Source of the DNA: Acinetobacter sp. WC-141
GTDB taxonomy: Bacteria > Pseudomonadota > Gammaproteobacteria > Pseudomonadales > Moraxellaceae
Direction of reading: 5' to 3'
DNA length: 64,000 nt
Assembly: GCF_000313935.1 (NCBI RefSeq)
Contig: NZ_AMSS01000001.1
Span: 60,159 to 124,158, forward strand
Part shown: in pieces, positions 1-8,604 of the stretch
How the letters are laid out: every line of letters begins with the position of its first letter
How positions within the stretch are numbered: position 1 is the stretch's first letter
Notes under the pieces: model-generated
What the model was told of the DNA's origin: nothing
What the model saw: the letters and a program-made list of their open reading frames with translations, nothing else
The model's database searches: none
Program-made: the position numbers and the translations under genes

Positions 1-1281
1 ATTAAAAGCAGCTTTCAGTAATGGATTTTTAGTCACAGAGTGGGTAGTTGTAGATGGAGCAATATTAATACTTACGTGTTGACCCTGATGGCGAGCTAAA
101 ATAGCACGCCATTGTTGAATGCGTTTTGCCAAAGCATAATTTGGCCCTTGCTCAACGACTAGACAGTCGGCAATACCATAAGTTTTTCCATTTTCACAAT
201 CAATCAGGTCTTGATATGGTGCTTGGAAAAAACGATTTAAGGAAAGTGTAGAAACACCTTTCACTGCTAATTTTTGTAGTTTTGTGCGTGATTTAAATTT
301 TTGTTGAGCAGCTTTTGCTACTTCTTTAGGAACTGCATAAACATCGGTTGGCGTACACATAAACATAAGGCTTGTATCGGACTTATGCTCGCTCACAAAT
401 TGCATGATGCTATCCATTGCCATGGATACACGAACGTGCTTTTCACCATCTAAATAGGCAATTGCAGCTAAATCTAACTTTTGTGGAAACTGCACTAGCC
501 ACTGTGCAATTTCTGGTAATTGAGTCAATAAATTTGCACCCAATTTATCTTTTAGTTCAGAAGCTTTTGCTGAGGATGCAATTTGTTCAACGCTTGGAGC
601 AATGAGTGTTGCATTTCCTTGTTGAATCGTATTTAAAATTTTGCCCCAAACACGTGGGTTTGGTAAGTCGACAGCAATAATATTCGCTTTCCATTTGGCT
701 AACCAAGGTAGAGGACCAGCTTCTGAAGCTGCACCAAACAGCACCATGGTACGGTCAGATAAATCAAACCATTCTGGATGTGCAGTAGCTTCACGCAAAG
801 CTTTTGCATGACTTGGTTCAATAATACCAGCCTCTTCCCAACGTTGAATTTGGTCCAATAAGCTTTGTCCACTGAGTTTTTGTCCTTTGTAAGGAACGTA
901 CCACTCTGGAGCTGCTTCACTTTCACCTTTAAGTTTGACTGTATGAAGTGGCGTAGATGAAGCAATATGAACCGCATCTTTTAAAAGATAATGTTTATTA
1001 TCACGATAGTAGTCAAAAATATGATGGGCTTTATGCAAACCTTGCTTAGCAATAGTAATGGGGTTGCTACTATTTGAGATCCCTTGTTTAACAAGTGCTT
1101 TAAAATAGGTAGGGTAGTTTTTTCGCCAGTTCTTTTCATTCAGCACTTGTTGCGCGGTTTTATTATCTACAACAGATAAAGCCTCTGACAAAATCTCTTG
1201 GCCTGTAAGAGATGTGCTTTGTTTTTTTGTTGAGGCGTGTACTGGAAATTGTAGACCTTCGACTTGACTTGTGCTGGACAT
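1..1281 (-). CDS. Unrecognised protein with a Rossmann-like segment, 3' end outside window
   Basis: An open frame runs without a stop from an ATG whose first base is 1281 down to base 1, so 427 codons are visible and the C-terminus lies outside. The protein starts MSSTSQVEGLQFPVHAS. Around residues 173-200 it reads TMVLFGAASEAGPLPW followed by a beta-strand-like NIIAVDLP. This pattern of hydrophobic strand, glycine turn and a strand ending in D resembles the nucleotide-binding part of a Rossmann fold, but I do not see a canonical GxGxxG. I do not recognise the family. No signal peptide or membrane segment is evident. A 14-bp palindrome at 1310-1323 lies about 30 bp upstream of the start, where an operator would sit. 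It is transcribed away from the small lipoprotein gene, with a 547-bp gap between them. Confidence 0.85.
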   Translation of the reverse strand, partial: MSSTSQVEGLQFPVHASTKKQSTSLTGQEILSEALSVVDNKTAQQVLNEKNWRKNYPTYFKALVKQGISNSSNPITIAKQGLHKAHHIFDYYRDNKHYLLKDAVHIASSTPLHTVKLKGESEAAPEWYVPYKGQKLSGQSLLDQIQRWEEAGIIEPSHAKALREATAHPEWFDLSDRTMVLFGAASEAGPLPWLAKWKANIIAVDLPNPRVWGKILNTIQQGNATLIAPSVEQIASSAKASELKDKLGANLLTQLPEIAQWLVQFPQKLDLAAIAYLDGEKHVRVSMAMDSIMQFVSEHKSDTSLMFMCTPTDVYAVPKEVAKAAQQKFKSRTKLQKLAVKGVSTLSLNRFFQAPYQDLIDCENGKTYGIADCLVVEQGPNYALAKRIQQWRAILARHQGQHVSINIAPSTTTHSVTKNPLLKAAFN

Positions 1282-1309
1282 AAAATATCTCGTTATACGA
1301 CTGGGTTAA

Positions 1310-1323
1310 TATACAGGTGTATA
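1310..1323. promoter_or_regulatory. Perfect 6-2-6 palindrome, possible repressor operator
   Basis: TATACA-GG-TGTATA is a perfect inverted repeat 29-42 bp upstream of the ATG at 1281. Its size and position would suit a TetR-type repressor covering the promoter of the minus-strand gene. The binding protein is unknown, and the function is inferred from symmetry and position only. Confidence 0.35.
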
Positions 1324-1635
1324 CATTATCTATGCCAACGAAAGGAAACGAGTGGCAATAACTGACAAAATAATATTGATTGTTTATGTGATGAAACATG
1401 AAAGAGCGATTTATTATGATAAATCTATCTCATTTTCGCCTTAATTTTTTTCACATTTTTAGAACATTTTTATAGACTTATGTTACATAAATGATTATTT
1501 TGTATTAAGCGAATACATCAGTTTTAACCTGAAGGTAAAATGAGCAAAATGTATCAATAATACAGATACAGAAATGATTAAAAACTAGACTTTTTTATTA
1601 AAAGATAAGAAAAGTCAGACTGAATAAGAAAGAAT

Positions 1636-1732
1636 TGGGGTGAAACTAGATAGAAGACAACATAAGATTGTCTTTTAAAAATCTTGGGGATATGGTGATT
1701 TTTTTGCACCATAATTTTCTAGTTTCATCCCA
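1636..1732. other. Three-way-junction inverted-repeat element, possible structured RNA
   Basis: Three nested stems can be read directly. The closing stem pairs 1636-1650 with 1718-1732 (15 bp with one G-U pair; core TGAAACTAGA against TCTAGTTTCA). Inside it, 1651-1660 pairs with 1668-1677 (10 bp, one G-U) and 1691-1697 pairs with 1707-1713 (TATGGTG against CACCATA). Further inverted repeats flank the element: 1588-1594 with 1610-1616 (GACTTTT/AAAAGTC) and 1789-1798 with 1807-1816 (TTTAAAGTAA/TTACTTTAAA). Together these account for most of the 547-bp gap at 1282-1828. No ORF and no clear promoter or U-tract terminator was found, so the transcribed strand is undetermined. Confidence 0.5.
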
Positions 1733-1828
1733 TCTATTTTTGGGTTGGAACCCTCCATTTTGGCACTCACTTGTTTGAACTTTATTTCTTTAAAGTAACT
1801 TCAAAATTACTTTAAAAGAAGAGTATCT

Positions 1829-1996
1829 CTAACAGCGTCCTTTTTTCGCTTGTCCTGGTGGGCAAAAGTCTCCAGGATGGTTGTGATAAGGTGAGTCGGG
1901 ATCAATCACAATACTACCTTCACGTGTATGAACTGCACAGGCTGATAATGACATTGTGAAAATTGTTGCTGCACAAAGAAATAATATTTTCATCAT
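1829..1996 (-). CDS. Small lipoprotein, 54-55 residues
   Basis: A short ORF begins with two consecutive ATG codons (first bases 1996 and 1993) and ends with TAG at 1831-1829. From the second ATG the protein has a lipoprotein signal ending MSLSAC, with Cys19 as the likely lipidated residue. The mature part is about 36 residues. It ends in a Pro/Gly/Lys-rich stretch with two cysteines (FCPPGQAKKGRC) and has a YHNHPGD segment. GTGAGA lies just before the start and AAGGAG further upstream. It follows the FGE gene on the same strand after 104 bp and could be its distal partner. The function is not known. The coding call rests on the typical lipobox and intact frame. Confidence 0.65.
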   Translation of the reverse strand: MMKILFLCAATIFTMSLSACAVHTREGSIVIDPDSPYHNHPGDFCPPGQAKKGRC

Positions 1997-2100
1997 GTTC
2001 TCACTTTTTTATCATTCTCCTTTGTACTATAGAAATATATTGATTATTTTTCGATCTACTTTTCGTTAAGAATATCTTTAATAATTTTAATTAAAAGAAA

Positions 2101-3105
2101 CTAATCAGACCGTAAAATTGTTCGAAAGCCCACATGAGTTGCTGCCAAATCAAAGTCTTGAGGATAGCGGCTACTGTTTCGATAACGTGAACAATAATTT
2201 TGAGCACAAAGAAAAGATCCGCCTTTAATTACATATTGTGTACTGGTGATTTGTTGTTGTCTTAAATCAGAATAATTTCCCATATGTTGGTCATGAGCTC
2301 CTTGATATGGAGATGATGTCCATTCCCATACATTTCCAATCGTATCAAATAGTTTGAAATTATTAGGCGCAAAGCATCCAACCGGGGCGACACCTTTAAA
2401 GTGATCTTGATTTAGGTTTTGAAAAGGGAACTCACCTTGCCAGTAATTTGCTTGGGGATGTTGGCGTTCATCGGTAGGGGCTTGATGTAAGGGTGTATCA
2501 GTTTTTGAATTGGCTTTAGCTGCATATTCCCATTCTAGTTCTGTTGGTAAATCATGTCCTAGCCAAACTGCATAATGTTCAGCATCATTTTTACTCACAT
2601 ATCGCACAGGTTCATTCGGATTAGCTAGGGCGCCAGTACTGCCATTTGGGGTTTTCCATGTATAACCTGATTTTAGCTGCCACCATTGCTGTGGATGATG
2701 AGAGTCTGGTGAAAAAACTGCAGCCTGCTTTTGTTTTTCGGCATCGGTAATATAGCCTGTGGCTTTTACGAAGCTTGCAAACTGAGCAACGGTAACTTCA
2801 GTTTGGTCAATCCAGAATCCTTTGACTTCCCGTTGTTTTTTCCCAAAATTAAGTTCATCTGGATAGGCTTTTTCAGAACCAAAATTAAAATGTCCATCAG
2901 CAATTAAAACCATCCCAGCGGTAGGTTTTTTGAGCCAACCTTGAGGTAGTCCAGTGTAGTTTTTACACTTTTCAATAGAGCCTAAGTCAGCTAAAGAAGT
3001 TTGCTGCTGTAACGAGGGCGCAGATTCAGAAACGTGTGAAGATTGACTACAGCCCGTCATAAAAGACAGGCTGATGGTTGTAACTAAAAATGGTTTCAAT
3101 TTCAT
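2101..3105 (-). CDS. Formylglycine-generating enzyme family lipoprotein
   Basis: FGE (SUMF1-type) enzymes oxidise a cysteine in the CxPxR motif of sulfatases to C-alpha-formylglycine. This 334-residue protein has a lipoprotein signal ending FMTGC (Cys19) and then the FGE fold: VLIADGHFNFGSEKAYPDE near the start, GFWIDQTEVTVAQF, LPTELEWEYAAKA, GNVWEWTSSPY, and near the end KGGSFLCAQNYCSRYR with GFR. Cys300 and Cys305 match the copper-binding catalytic cysteine pair of true FGEs, so it is probably active and not a SUMF2-like pseudoenzyme. Its ATG overlaps the stop of the sulfatase gene by 4 bp, so the two are translationally coupled. The lipoprotein signal places the modification step outside the cytoplasm, which is an inference. 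Other FGE-fold proteins have different substrates, but the adjacent sulfatase makes this assignment strong. Confidence 0.9.
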   Translation of the reverse strand: MKLKPFLVTTISLSFMTGCSQSSHVSESAPSLQQQTSLADLGSIEKCKNYTGLPQGWLKKPTAGMVLIADGHFNFGSEKAYPDELNFGKKQREVKGFWIDQTEVTVAQFASFVKATGYITDAEKQKQAAVFSPDSHHPQQWWQLKSGYTWKTPNGSTGALANPNEPVRYVSKNDAEHYAVWLGHDLPTELEWEYAAKANSKTDTPLHQAPTDERQHPQANYWQGEFPFQNLNQDHFKGVAPVGCFAPNNFKLFDTIGNVWEWTSSPYQGAHDQHMGNYSDLRQQQITSTQYVIKGGSFLCAQNYCSRYRNSSRYPQDFDLAATHVGFRTILRSD

Positions 3106-4778
3106 TTGGCGTTGTATTCCTGCACGCCATTCTTTTCAGTATATTTTTGATAAACCGATAAAAGCTCTTGCACTTTAGCAGGATAAAGCTGAGCAACGTT
3201 TTGTCTTTCCCCTCGATCTGTTTTAATATTGTATAGCTCCCATGTTCCTGTGCCTAATTCAGGGCGTCCTTGAAGGGCAATTTTCCACTCGCCTTGTTTT
3301 GCATATTTACTGCCATGTAACTCATCGGCAAAACTAAAATTTTCGGGGCGAATCGTGGTTGTTTTATTTTCAAGCAAAGGTTTCCATGAAACCCCTGATG
3401 GCGTGTTAATGGTACGACCATTATATTGGCCTTGAGGTACTGGAATATGAGCATATTCTAGTAAAGTTGGGAAAACATCGAGTACTGATGCAAAGCTATG
3501 GTTGGTTTCTTCTGCTTTTTTCTGGTTCGGTAATTTCACAATAGCAGGCGCTGTGGTTGCACCTTCGCCAGCTGTATCCTTCCATAAATGGAAAGGTGCC
3601 GCGCTGACCTCGGCCCAACGTGGTCCAATATAGTGATACGAAGTAGGCGTGCCCACATTTGTTACTGAGTTATCAAAACCAGATTCGCTGCCATATCCGC
3701 CACGTACAAAACCTTCTGCACCATTATCGGAAACAAAGAAAATTAAAGTATTGTCATAAAGATTATTTTGCTTAAGGTATTGAATAATTCGGCCCACATT
3801 GGCATCGAGATTTTCAACCATGCCTGCATAAATTTCCATTTTACGGGCTTCAAGCGCTTTTTGTTCAGCTGTTAACTCATCCCATTTTCCATATTTTTGT
3901 GGAGCATTCTGTGTCGCAATTGGTTCTGCTGCATCAAAGTTTGCAGGGATAATACCGAGCTGTTTTTGCCTAGCAATACGTGCATTACGAATAGCATCGT
4001 AACCGACATCATAAACTCCACGGTATTTTTCACGGTATTCAGCAGGTGCCTGAATGGGCCAGTGAGGTGCTGTATAGGCTGCGTAAGCAAAGAACGGTTT
4101 GCCGCTATTTTTGCCTGAGTCTAAATAGCTTAGTAATTTATCGGTAAAATAATTTGTCGAGAAAAAGTCATCAGGCAAAGCCGAAACAGGAATAACTTGA
4201 CCATCTTCTGTATAGGTTGAATTTCGCTTAAAGGCACTCGGCGCTTGCTTAAAGTGGTGATCTAGACCTTGTAATAAGGTAAATGAATGGTCAAAACCTT
4301 TGGCGTGTGCATTTGTTTCAGGTGTTAGCCCTAAATGCCATTTACCACTGATGTACGTGCGATAGCCGTTATCTTTAAGTACTTGTGCGATGGATAGCGA
4401 ACGGTCGTTTAAATACCCTTCGTAACCTGGCTGTCCTTTCAAACGGTCTGGCGTGAGTTCAGCCATTGCACCAATGCCAGCTAAATGGTGATCAGTCCCA
4501 GAAATAAGTTGAGAGCGTGTCGGAGAACAGGTTGGGGCGGTATGATAGTCGGTTAAAAGGCGTCCTTCTTGAGCCAAACTATCAATATTAGGTGTATGAA
4601 TTTCTCCACCAAAAGCTCCTAAATCTGAATAGCCTAAGTCATCAGCCATAATAAATAAGATATTCGGTTGCTTAGGCGTACTTACGACATTTTCTTGATT
4701 ATCGTTGTCATTACATCCAGCCAAAGATAAGCTAAATAAAGCAATGGAAAGGCTAGATAAAATTGCTTTGTACTTCAT
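3102..4778 (-). CDS. Cys-type sulfatase, lipoprotein signal
   Basis: Type I sulfatases hydrolyse sulfate esters using a formylglycine made from cysteine. The protein has 558 residues and a lipobox LSLAGC (Cys22). After a short linker comes the metal-binding start of the alkaline-phosphatase-like fold, ILFIMADDLGYSDLG (Asp46, Asp47). The maturation motif CSPTR has Cys84 as the residue to be converted. GKWHLGL and FVSDNGAEG are further conserved segments. The length fits arylsulfatases. It is first in an operon with the FGE and is preceded by the terminator of the rhomboid gene, so it should have its own promoter at 4779-4900, though none is obvious. The substrate cannot be told from sequence; arylsulfatase is the usual annotation. 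Confidence 0.92.
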   Translation of the reverse strand: MKYKAILSSLSIALFSLSLAGCNDNDNQENVVSTPKQPNILFIMADDLGYSDLGAFGGEIHTPNIDSLAQEGRLLTDYHTAPTCSPTRSQLISGTDHHLAGIGAMAELTPDRLKGQPGYEGYLNDRSLSIAQVLKDNGYRTYISGKWHLGLTPETNAHAKGFDHSFTLLQGLDHHFKQAPSAFKRNSTYTEDGQVIPVSALPDDFFSTNYFTDKLLSYLDSGKNSGKPFFAYAAYTAPHWPIQAPAEYREKYRGVYDVGYDAIRNARIARQKQLGIIPANFDAAEPIATQNAPQKYGKWDELTAEQKALEARKMEIYAGMVENLDANVGRIIQYLKQNNLYDNTLIFFVSDNGAEGFVRGGYGSESGFDNSVTNVGTPTSYHYIGPRWAEVSAAPFHLWKDTAGEGATTAPAIVKLPNQKKAEETNHSFASVLDVFPTLLEYAHIPVPQGQYNGRTINTPSGVSWKPLLENKTTTIRPENFSFADELHGSKYAKQGEWKIALQGRPELGTGTWELYNIKTDRGERQNVAQLYPAKVQELLSVYQKYTEKNGVQEYNAK

Positions 4779-4902
4779 TGTATCATCTGAATTATTAAAA
4801 GAATTGGCATGAGTTTAATCAGATGGTTTTTGCAATCAAAACAACGAATTGATCAAAGAAAATCAGAAAAAAGACTGAGAATTTATGGTGATAAACAAAT
4901 GA

Positions 4903-4935
4903 GAAAAAAAGAAAAGCCCATAACGGGCTTTTTCT
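4903..4935 (-). terminator. Terminator of the rhomboid gene
   Basis: AAAAGCCC (4912-4919) pairs with GGGCTTTT (4925-4932). Read on the minus strand, it is followed by seven T residues, as expected of an intrinsic terminator just after the stop at 4950. Confidence 0.8.
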
Positions 4936-4949
4936 TAGATTTATATGTT

Positions 4950-5567
4950 TTAGAAAGGAAGGCGAGTAAGTTGGTCTAAGAAATGTGGAATGACTTTTGG
5001 CTCAAGTAAAATGGTTACGATGATCCCGTAAGCTGCACCCCACAAATGAGCGCTGTGGTTGATATGACTATTACCGCGTTTACCAGCCCAAATACTGTAC
5101 GCCACATATAAAATCGCAAAGATAATAGCGGGTACAGGAATGAAAAATACAAAAATCAGTTTCCATGGCTGGAACAGAATATAAGCAAATAAAACAGCTG
5201 ACACAGCACCAGAAGCGCCTAGGCTTGCCCAATTCGCATCATTCTTGTGTTGTAGATAGCTTGGTAAAATTGCGAAGATTAAGCCACCTAAGTAGAACAA
5301 CACAAAACCCATGTCATAAAAATACTGGCGATAAAAACTTTCAATAATACTGCCAAAGAAAAACAGGGTGATCATGTTAAAGAGTAGATGGGTTCCATCG
5401 GCATGGATAAAGCCATGAGTAATGAAGCGATCAATTTGTCCACGTTGCATTGCAGGTGGCCAAAAAATCAACCGGTTCATCACGTTCTGGTTGCTAAAAG
5501 CAAGTAAAGAGATAATGACCGTAATAATAATAAGAGTAACTGTATGGTTAAATGGCAAATGCAACAT
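4950..5567 (-). CDS. Rhomboid family intramembrane serine protease
   Basis: Rhomboids cleave membrane proteins within or near the bilayer with a Ser-His dyad. The protein has 205 residues and about six hydrophobic helices. HGFIHADGTHLLFNM (residues 51-65) is the conserved early-helix region. GASG at 117-120 carries the nucleophile Ser119, and AHLWGAAYG carries His174. All expected catalytic features are present. It is divergent from nfuA with about 157 bp between. A second, longer rhomboid lies at 15409-16218. Natural substrates are unknown. Confidence 0.9.
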   Translation of the reverse strand: MLHLPFNHTVTLIIITVIISLLAFSNQNVMNRLIFWPPAMQRGQIDRFITHGFIHADGTHLLFNMITLFFFGSIIESFYRQYFYDMGFVLFYLGGLIFAILPSYLQHKNDANWASLGASGAVSAVLFAYILFQPWKLIFVFFIPVPAIIFAILYVAYSIWAGKRGNSHINHSAHLWGAAYGIIVTILLEPKVIPHFLDQLTRLPF

Positions 5568-5724
5568 AAGAAATATTTAAAAAATGATCAATACTGGCCC
5601 AATAATGCCATTAAAAACTTAACTTGAAACCCTGTTGTGTATAAATCCGACAAATTTAGTTGATTTTTTTTAAATCCACCTCATCTTCGGTTAATATAAA
5701 GGCATCAGCTTGAGGAATATTGTT

Positions 5725-6363
5725 ATGTCGACTGAGAACACCAACACTGCTGTTGCAGAAGAAATTCCAAACCTTTTGATTACACCATCTGCACAAGAGT
5801 ATTTGCACGATTTATTGTCGAAGCAAAATACTCCGGGAATTGGCGTTCGAGTTTTTGTTGAACATCCAGGTACGCCACGTGCAGAGTGCTGTATGGCATA
5901 TAGTGCACCAGAAGAAGTAGTCCCAACGGATTATAAACAGGACTATCCTGATTTTCCTGCATATATTGATGCGCCATCGATTCCTTATCTTTTAGATGCT
6001 GTAATTGATTACAATAAGGACCGTTTTGGTGGTCAGCTCACTTTCCGTGCACCGAATTCTAAAGTTCCACGTGTTGGTCCAGATGCATCAATTGAAGAAC
6101 GTATTACTTACATTCTTCAAGCAGAAATTAACCCAGGTCTTGCAGGGCATGGCGGAAATTGTAGCTTGGTAGAAGTACAAGATGACCCAGAACATGGTTT
6201 AACTGCTGTATTGAAATTTGGTGGTGGTTGCCAAGGCTGTTCTGCAATTGACGTTACCTTGAAACAGGGCGTTGAAACTACTTTAAAAGAGCAGATTCCT
6301 GAGCTTCAACGTGTGGTTGACCAAACTGACCATACGCAAGCTGAAGGTGCTTATTTCAAATAA
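5725..6363 (+). CDS. nfuA: Fe/S biogenesis protein NfuA
   Basis: NfuA is a late-acting carrier that delivers [4Fe-4S] clusters to apoproteins. The 212-residue product has an N-terminal degenerate A-type domain (residues about 15-110) and a C-terminal Nfu domain. [11 protein letters not shown] leads into the cluster-binding motif [12 protein letters not shown] with Cys169 and Cys172. I chose the ATG at 5725 over an in-frame TTG at 5710 because GAGG sits nine bases before it and the family N-terminus starts at MSTEN. It stands alone, divergent from a rhomboid gene and followed by a terminator. Confidence 0.95.
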   Translation: MSTENTNTAVAEEIPNLLITPSAQEYLHDLLSKQNTPGIGVRVFVEHPGTPRAECCMAYSAPEEVVPTDYKQDYPDFPAYIDAPSIPYLLDAVIDYNKDRFGGQLTFRAPNSKVPRVGPDASIEERITYILQAEINPGLAGHGGNCSLVEVQDDPEHGLTAVLKFGGGCQGCSAIDVTLKQGVETTLKEQIPELQRVVDQTDHTQAEGAYFK

Positions 6364-6389
6364 TTAAATTATTTGAAAAGTGAAATAAA

Positions 6390-6413
6390 AAAGCCTCGTA
6401 ATGAGGTTTTTTT
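6390..6413 (+). terminator. Terminator of nfuA
   Basis: CCTC-GTAAT-GAGG within AA...TT flanks, followed by seven T residues, 30 bp after the nfuA stop. Confidence 0.7.
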
Positions 6414-6425
6414 ATGGCTATCAAT

Positions 6426-6440
6426 TGAAAATAATTATCA
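6426..6440. promoter_or_regulatory. Fur box
   Basis: TGAAAATAATTATCA matches 13 of the 14 defined positions of the 7-1-7 Fur consensus TGATAATNATTATCA. It lies 88 bp upstream of the ATG of the TonB-dependent receptor, so iron repression of that gene is expected. Confidence 0.75.
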
Positions 6441-6527
6441 ATATTGTTTATTTTATCATTTAAATTTGTTACATTTGTTTAAGTAAAACTTAATATTTAT
6501 TCATAATTTAATGTGTTGGAGTCGGAT

Positions 6528-8567
6528 ATGACGAAAAGTATTTTCCAATCTGTATTATCAATTTCGGTACTTACAGTAATGTTTCCTACGGCTTATGCTG
6601 CTGAAAGTGAAAATATTTTAGTTGATTCTTCTATAAAAAATAAAAAAGAAGGTGAAGTTGCACAATTAGAAAAAATAGTCGTGACAGCAAGTGGTTTTGA
6701 ACAAAATATAAAAAAAGCAGCAGCTTCTATTTCGGTTTTAACTCAAGATGAGATTAATAAAAAAGCATATCGTGATGTAACTGATGCACTTAAAGATGTG
6801 CCTGGAGTGGTTGTGACAGGTGGGGGAAGCTCATCTGATATCAGTATTCGTGGAATGGGAAGTGCATATACCGTCATTATGGTTGATGGTAAGAAAGTAA
6901 ATACACGTTCTGTGCGTCCTAACAGTGACAACTCAGGTATTGAGCAAGGTTGGTTACCGGGAATTGAAAGTATCGAACGTCTTGAAGTTATTCGTGGACC
7001 AATGTCTGGACTATACGGTTCAGATGCGATGGGTGGTGTTATCAATATCATTACTAAAAAAGTTGCAGATGTTTGGAACAGTTCGGTTAAGTTAGATACA
7101 ACTATTCAAGAAAATAATAAATCTGGAAATCTTTACCAAGCCAATACTTATGTTTCTGGCCCATTAATTAAGAATTTACTTGGATTAAAAGCCAATGGCA
7201 CATTTTCACAAAGAGATGAAGATGAAATTATTGGCGGTTATCAGAAACAAAAAATTCGGACAGGCGGGGCTACTTTAAGCCTTACACCAAATGATCAGCA
7301 TACGATTGAACTTGAATACCAGCGTTCTATTCAAAATCGTAACGCGACCATTGGAAAAACGGTTTCACCTGTTCAAACTGGTCGTAATCCACCAGCGGAT
7401 TCATTAACAGACTACTACCGTACAGAATATAGTTTAACGCACCGTGGTGATATTGGTCCTGTGAAGACTCATTCTTATATTCAACGCGAAGAAAATAAGA
7501 ACCCGTCTAGAAATATGGAAGCTGTAAATACTACATTTAACACCCTTAACCAGATCACACTCGCAAATCATGCGCTTAGCGTGGGCGGCAGTTATCTCAA
7601 AGAGGAATTAGATGATTTAGGTAACCAATTAAAAGTGGGCGGATCACAGCCTGTTTCTAATTTAGATCGTTATAGCTGGGCGTTATTTGCAGAAGATGCA
7701 TGGAATATTATTGATCCTTTCACTTTAACAATGTCATTACGAATGGATCAGGACGAAAAATTTGGAGATCATTTCAGTCCTAAACTATATGGTGTATGGA
7801 CTTTAAATGATAACTGGATTATTAAAGGCGGTGTATCAACAGGCTATAAAACACCTGCATTAAGAGCGACTGTAGCAGAATGGGGACAAGCGACAGGAGG
7901 GAGCAGTTCTGCAGGAGTAATTGTTGGTAATCCTAATTTAAAACCTGAAAAAAGTACGAACTATGAGCTTTCATTCTCTTGGGATAATCTTGATAACTTG
8001 AATGCGGGTTTAACGATTTTTAATAGTGAATTTAAAGATAAAATTACAGAAGTTAGAACCTGTTCAGGTGAGGCAGGCGCTCGCGAGTGTAAGTGGTTAG
8101 GTCTGGATTTTGATTTTGTCAGTCAACGTACAAATGTAGATAAAGCCAATATGAGAGGTGTTGAAGCGACATTTGGTTGGTTAATTTCACCAGATTTAAA
8201 AATGAATGCTAATTATACTTATACCGATACTGAGCAAAAAAGTGGTCAATTTAAAGGTCAACCTTTAAACGAAATGCCAGAACATATGTTTAACACTACT
8301 TTAGATTGGCAAGTTAATGACTTAGTAAATATGTGGAGCCGTTTGAATTTCCGTAGTAAAACTTCTGAATATTTAAGTCGAACCTCAATGGCTGAAGGAA
8401 AGCCTGCTTATGGACTGGTTGATGTTGGTATGAACTATAAACCGACTGACAAGATCCAATTTGCGGCAGGTATTTACAACTTATTTGATAAAGACATAGA
8501 TGTAGCAACTTATAATTATGTTTTAGATGGGCGCCGCTATAATTTAGGAATAATTTATAAATTCTAA
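6528..8567 (+). CDS. pirA: TonB-dependent siderophore receptor, PirA/FepA-like
   Basis: Outer-membrane receptor for ferric siderophores, energised by TonB-ExbBD. The product has 679 residues: a signal peptide ending in PTAYAA, a TonB-box-like LEKIVVTASG, a plug domain (about residues 50-170) with SIRGMGSAYTVIMVDGK and LEVIRGPMSGLYGSDAMGG, and a beta-barrel ending in YNLGIIYKF with a terminal Phe. The ATG at 6528 is preferred over GTG at 6513 because GGAG lies six bases before it. A near-perfect Fur box lies upstream. Similarity in order and length suggests the catechol-type receptor called PirA in A. baumannii, but FepA-family members are close relatives, so the symbol is less certain than the family. 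It is monocistronic. Confidence 0.85.
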   Translation: MTKSIFQSVLSISVLTVMFPTAYAAESENILVDSSIKNKKEGEVAQLEKIVVTASGFEQNIKKAAASISVLTQDEINKKAYRDVTDALKDVPGVVVTGGGSSSDISIRGMGSAYTVIMVDGKKVNTRSVRPNSDNSGIEQGWLPGIESIERLEVIRGPMSGLYGSDAMGGVINIITKKVADVWNSSVKLDTTIQENNKSGNLYQANTYVSGPLIKNLLGLKANGTFSQRDEDEIIGGYQKQKIRTGGATLSLTPNDQHTIELEYQRSIQNRNATIGKTVSPVQTGRNPPADSLTDYYRTEYSLTHRGDIGPVKTHSYIQREENKNPSRNMEAVNTTFNTLNQITLANHALSVGGSYLKEELDDLGNQLKVGGSQPVSNLDRYSWALFAEDAWNIIDPFTLTMSLRMDQDEKFGDHFSPKLYGVWTLNDNWIIKGGVSTGYKTPALRATVAEWGQATGGSSSAGVIVGNPNLKPEKSTNYELSFSWDNLDNLNAGLTIFNSEFKDKITEVRTCSGEAGARECKWLGLDFDFVSQRTNVDKANMRGVEATFGWLISPDLKMNANYTYTDTEQKSGQFKGQPLNEMPEHMFNTTLDWQVNDLVNMWSRLNFRSKTSEYLSRTSMAEGKPAYGLVDVGMNYKPTDKIQFAAGIYNLFDKDIDVATYNYVLDGRRYNLGIIYKF

Positions 8568-8578
8568 GCGATTAAATA

Positions 8579-8604
8579 ACAAAGGCGCTTTAAGCGCCTT
8601 TGTT
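8579..8604. terminator. Bidirectional terminator between convergent genes
   Basis: AAAGGCGC (8581-8588) pairs with GCGCCTTT (8594-8601). The hairpin contains the last codons of the minus-strand gene ending at 8590 and follows the receptor stop by 14 bp. Confidence 0.65.

Noticed and set aside
1636..1732. Insertion-sequence remnant or MITE
   Set aside because: The ends lack an obvious target-site duplication and the interior is made of further hairpins. It cannot be excluded without a genome-wide copy count.
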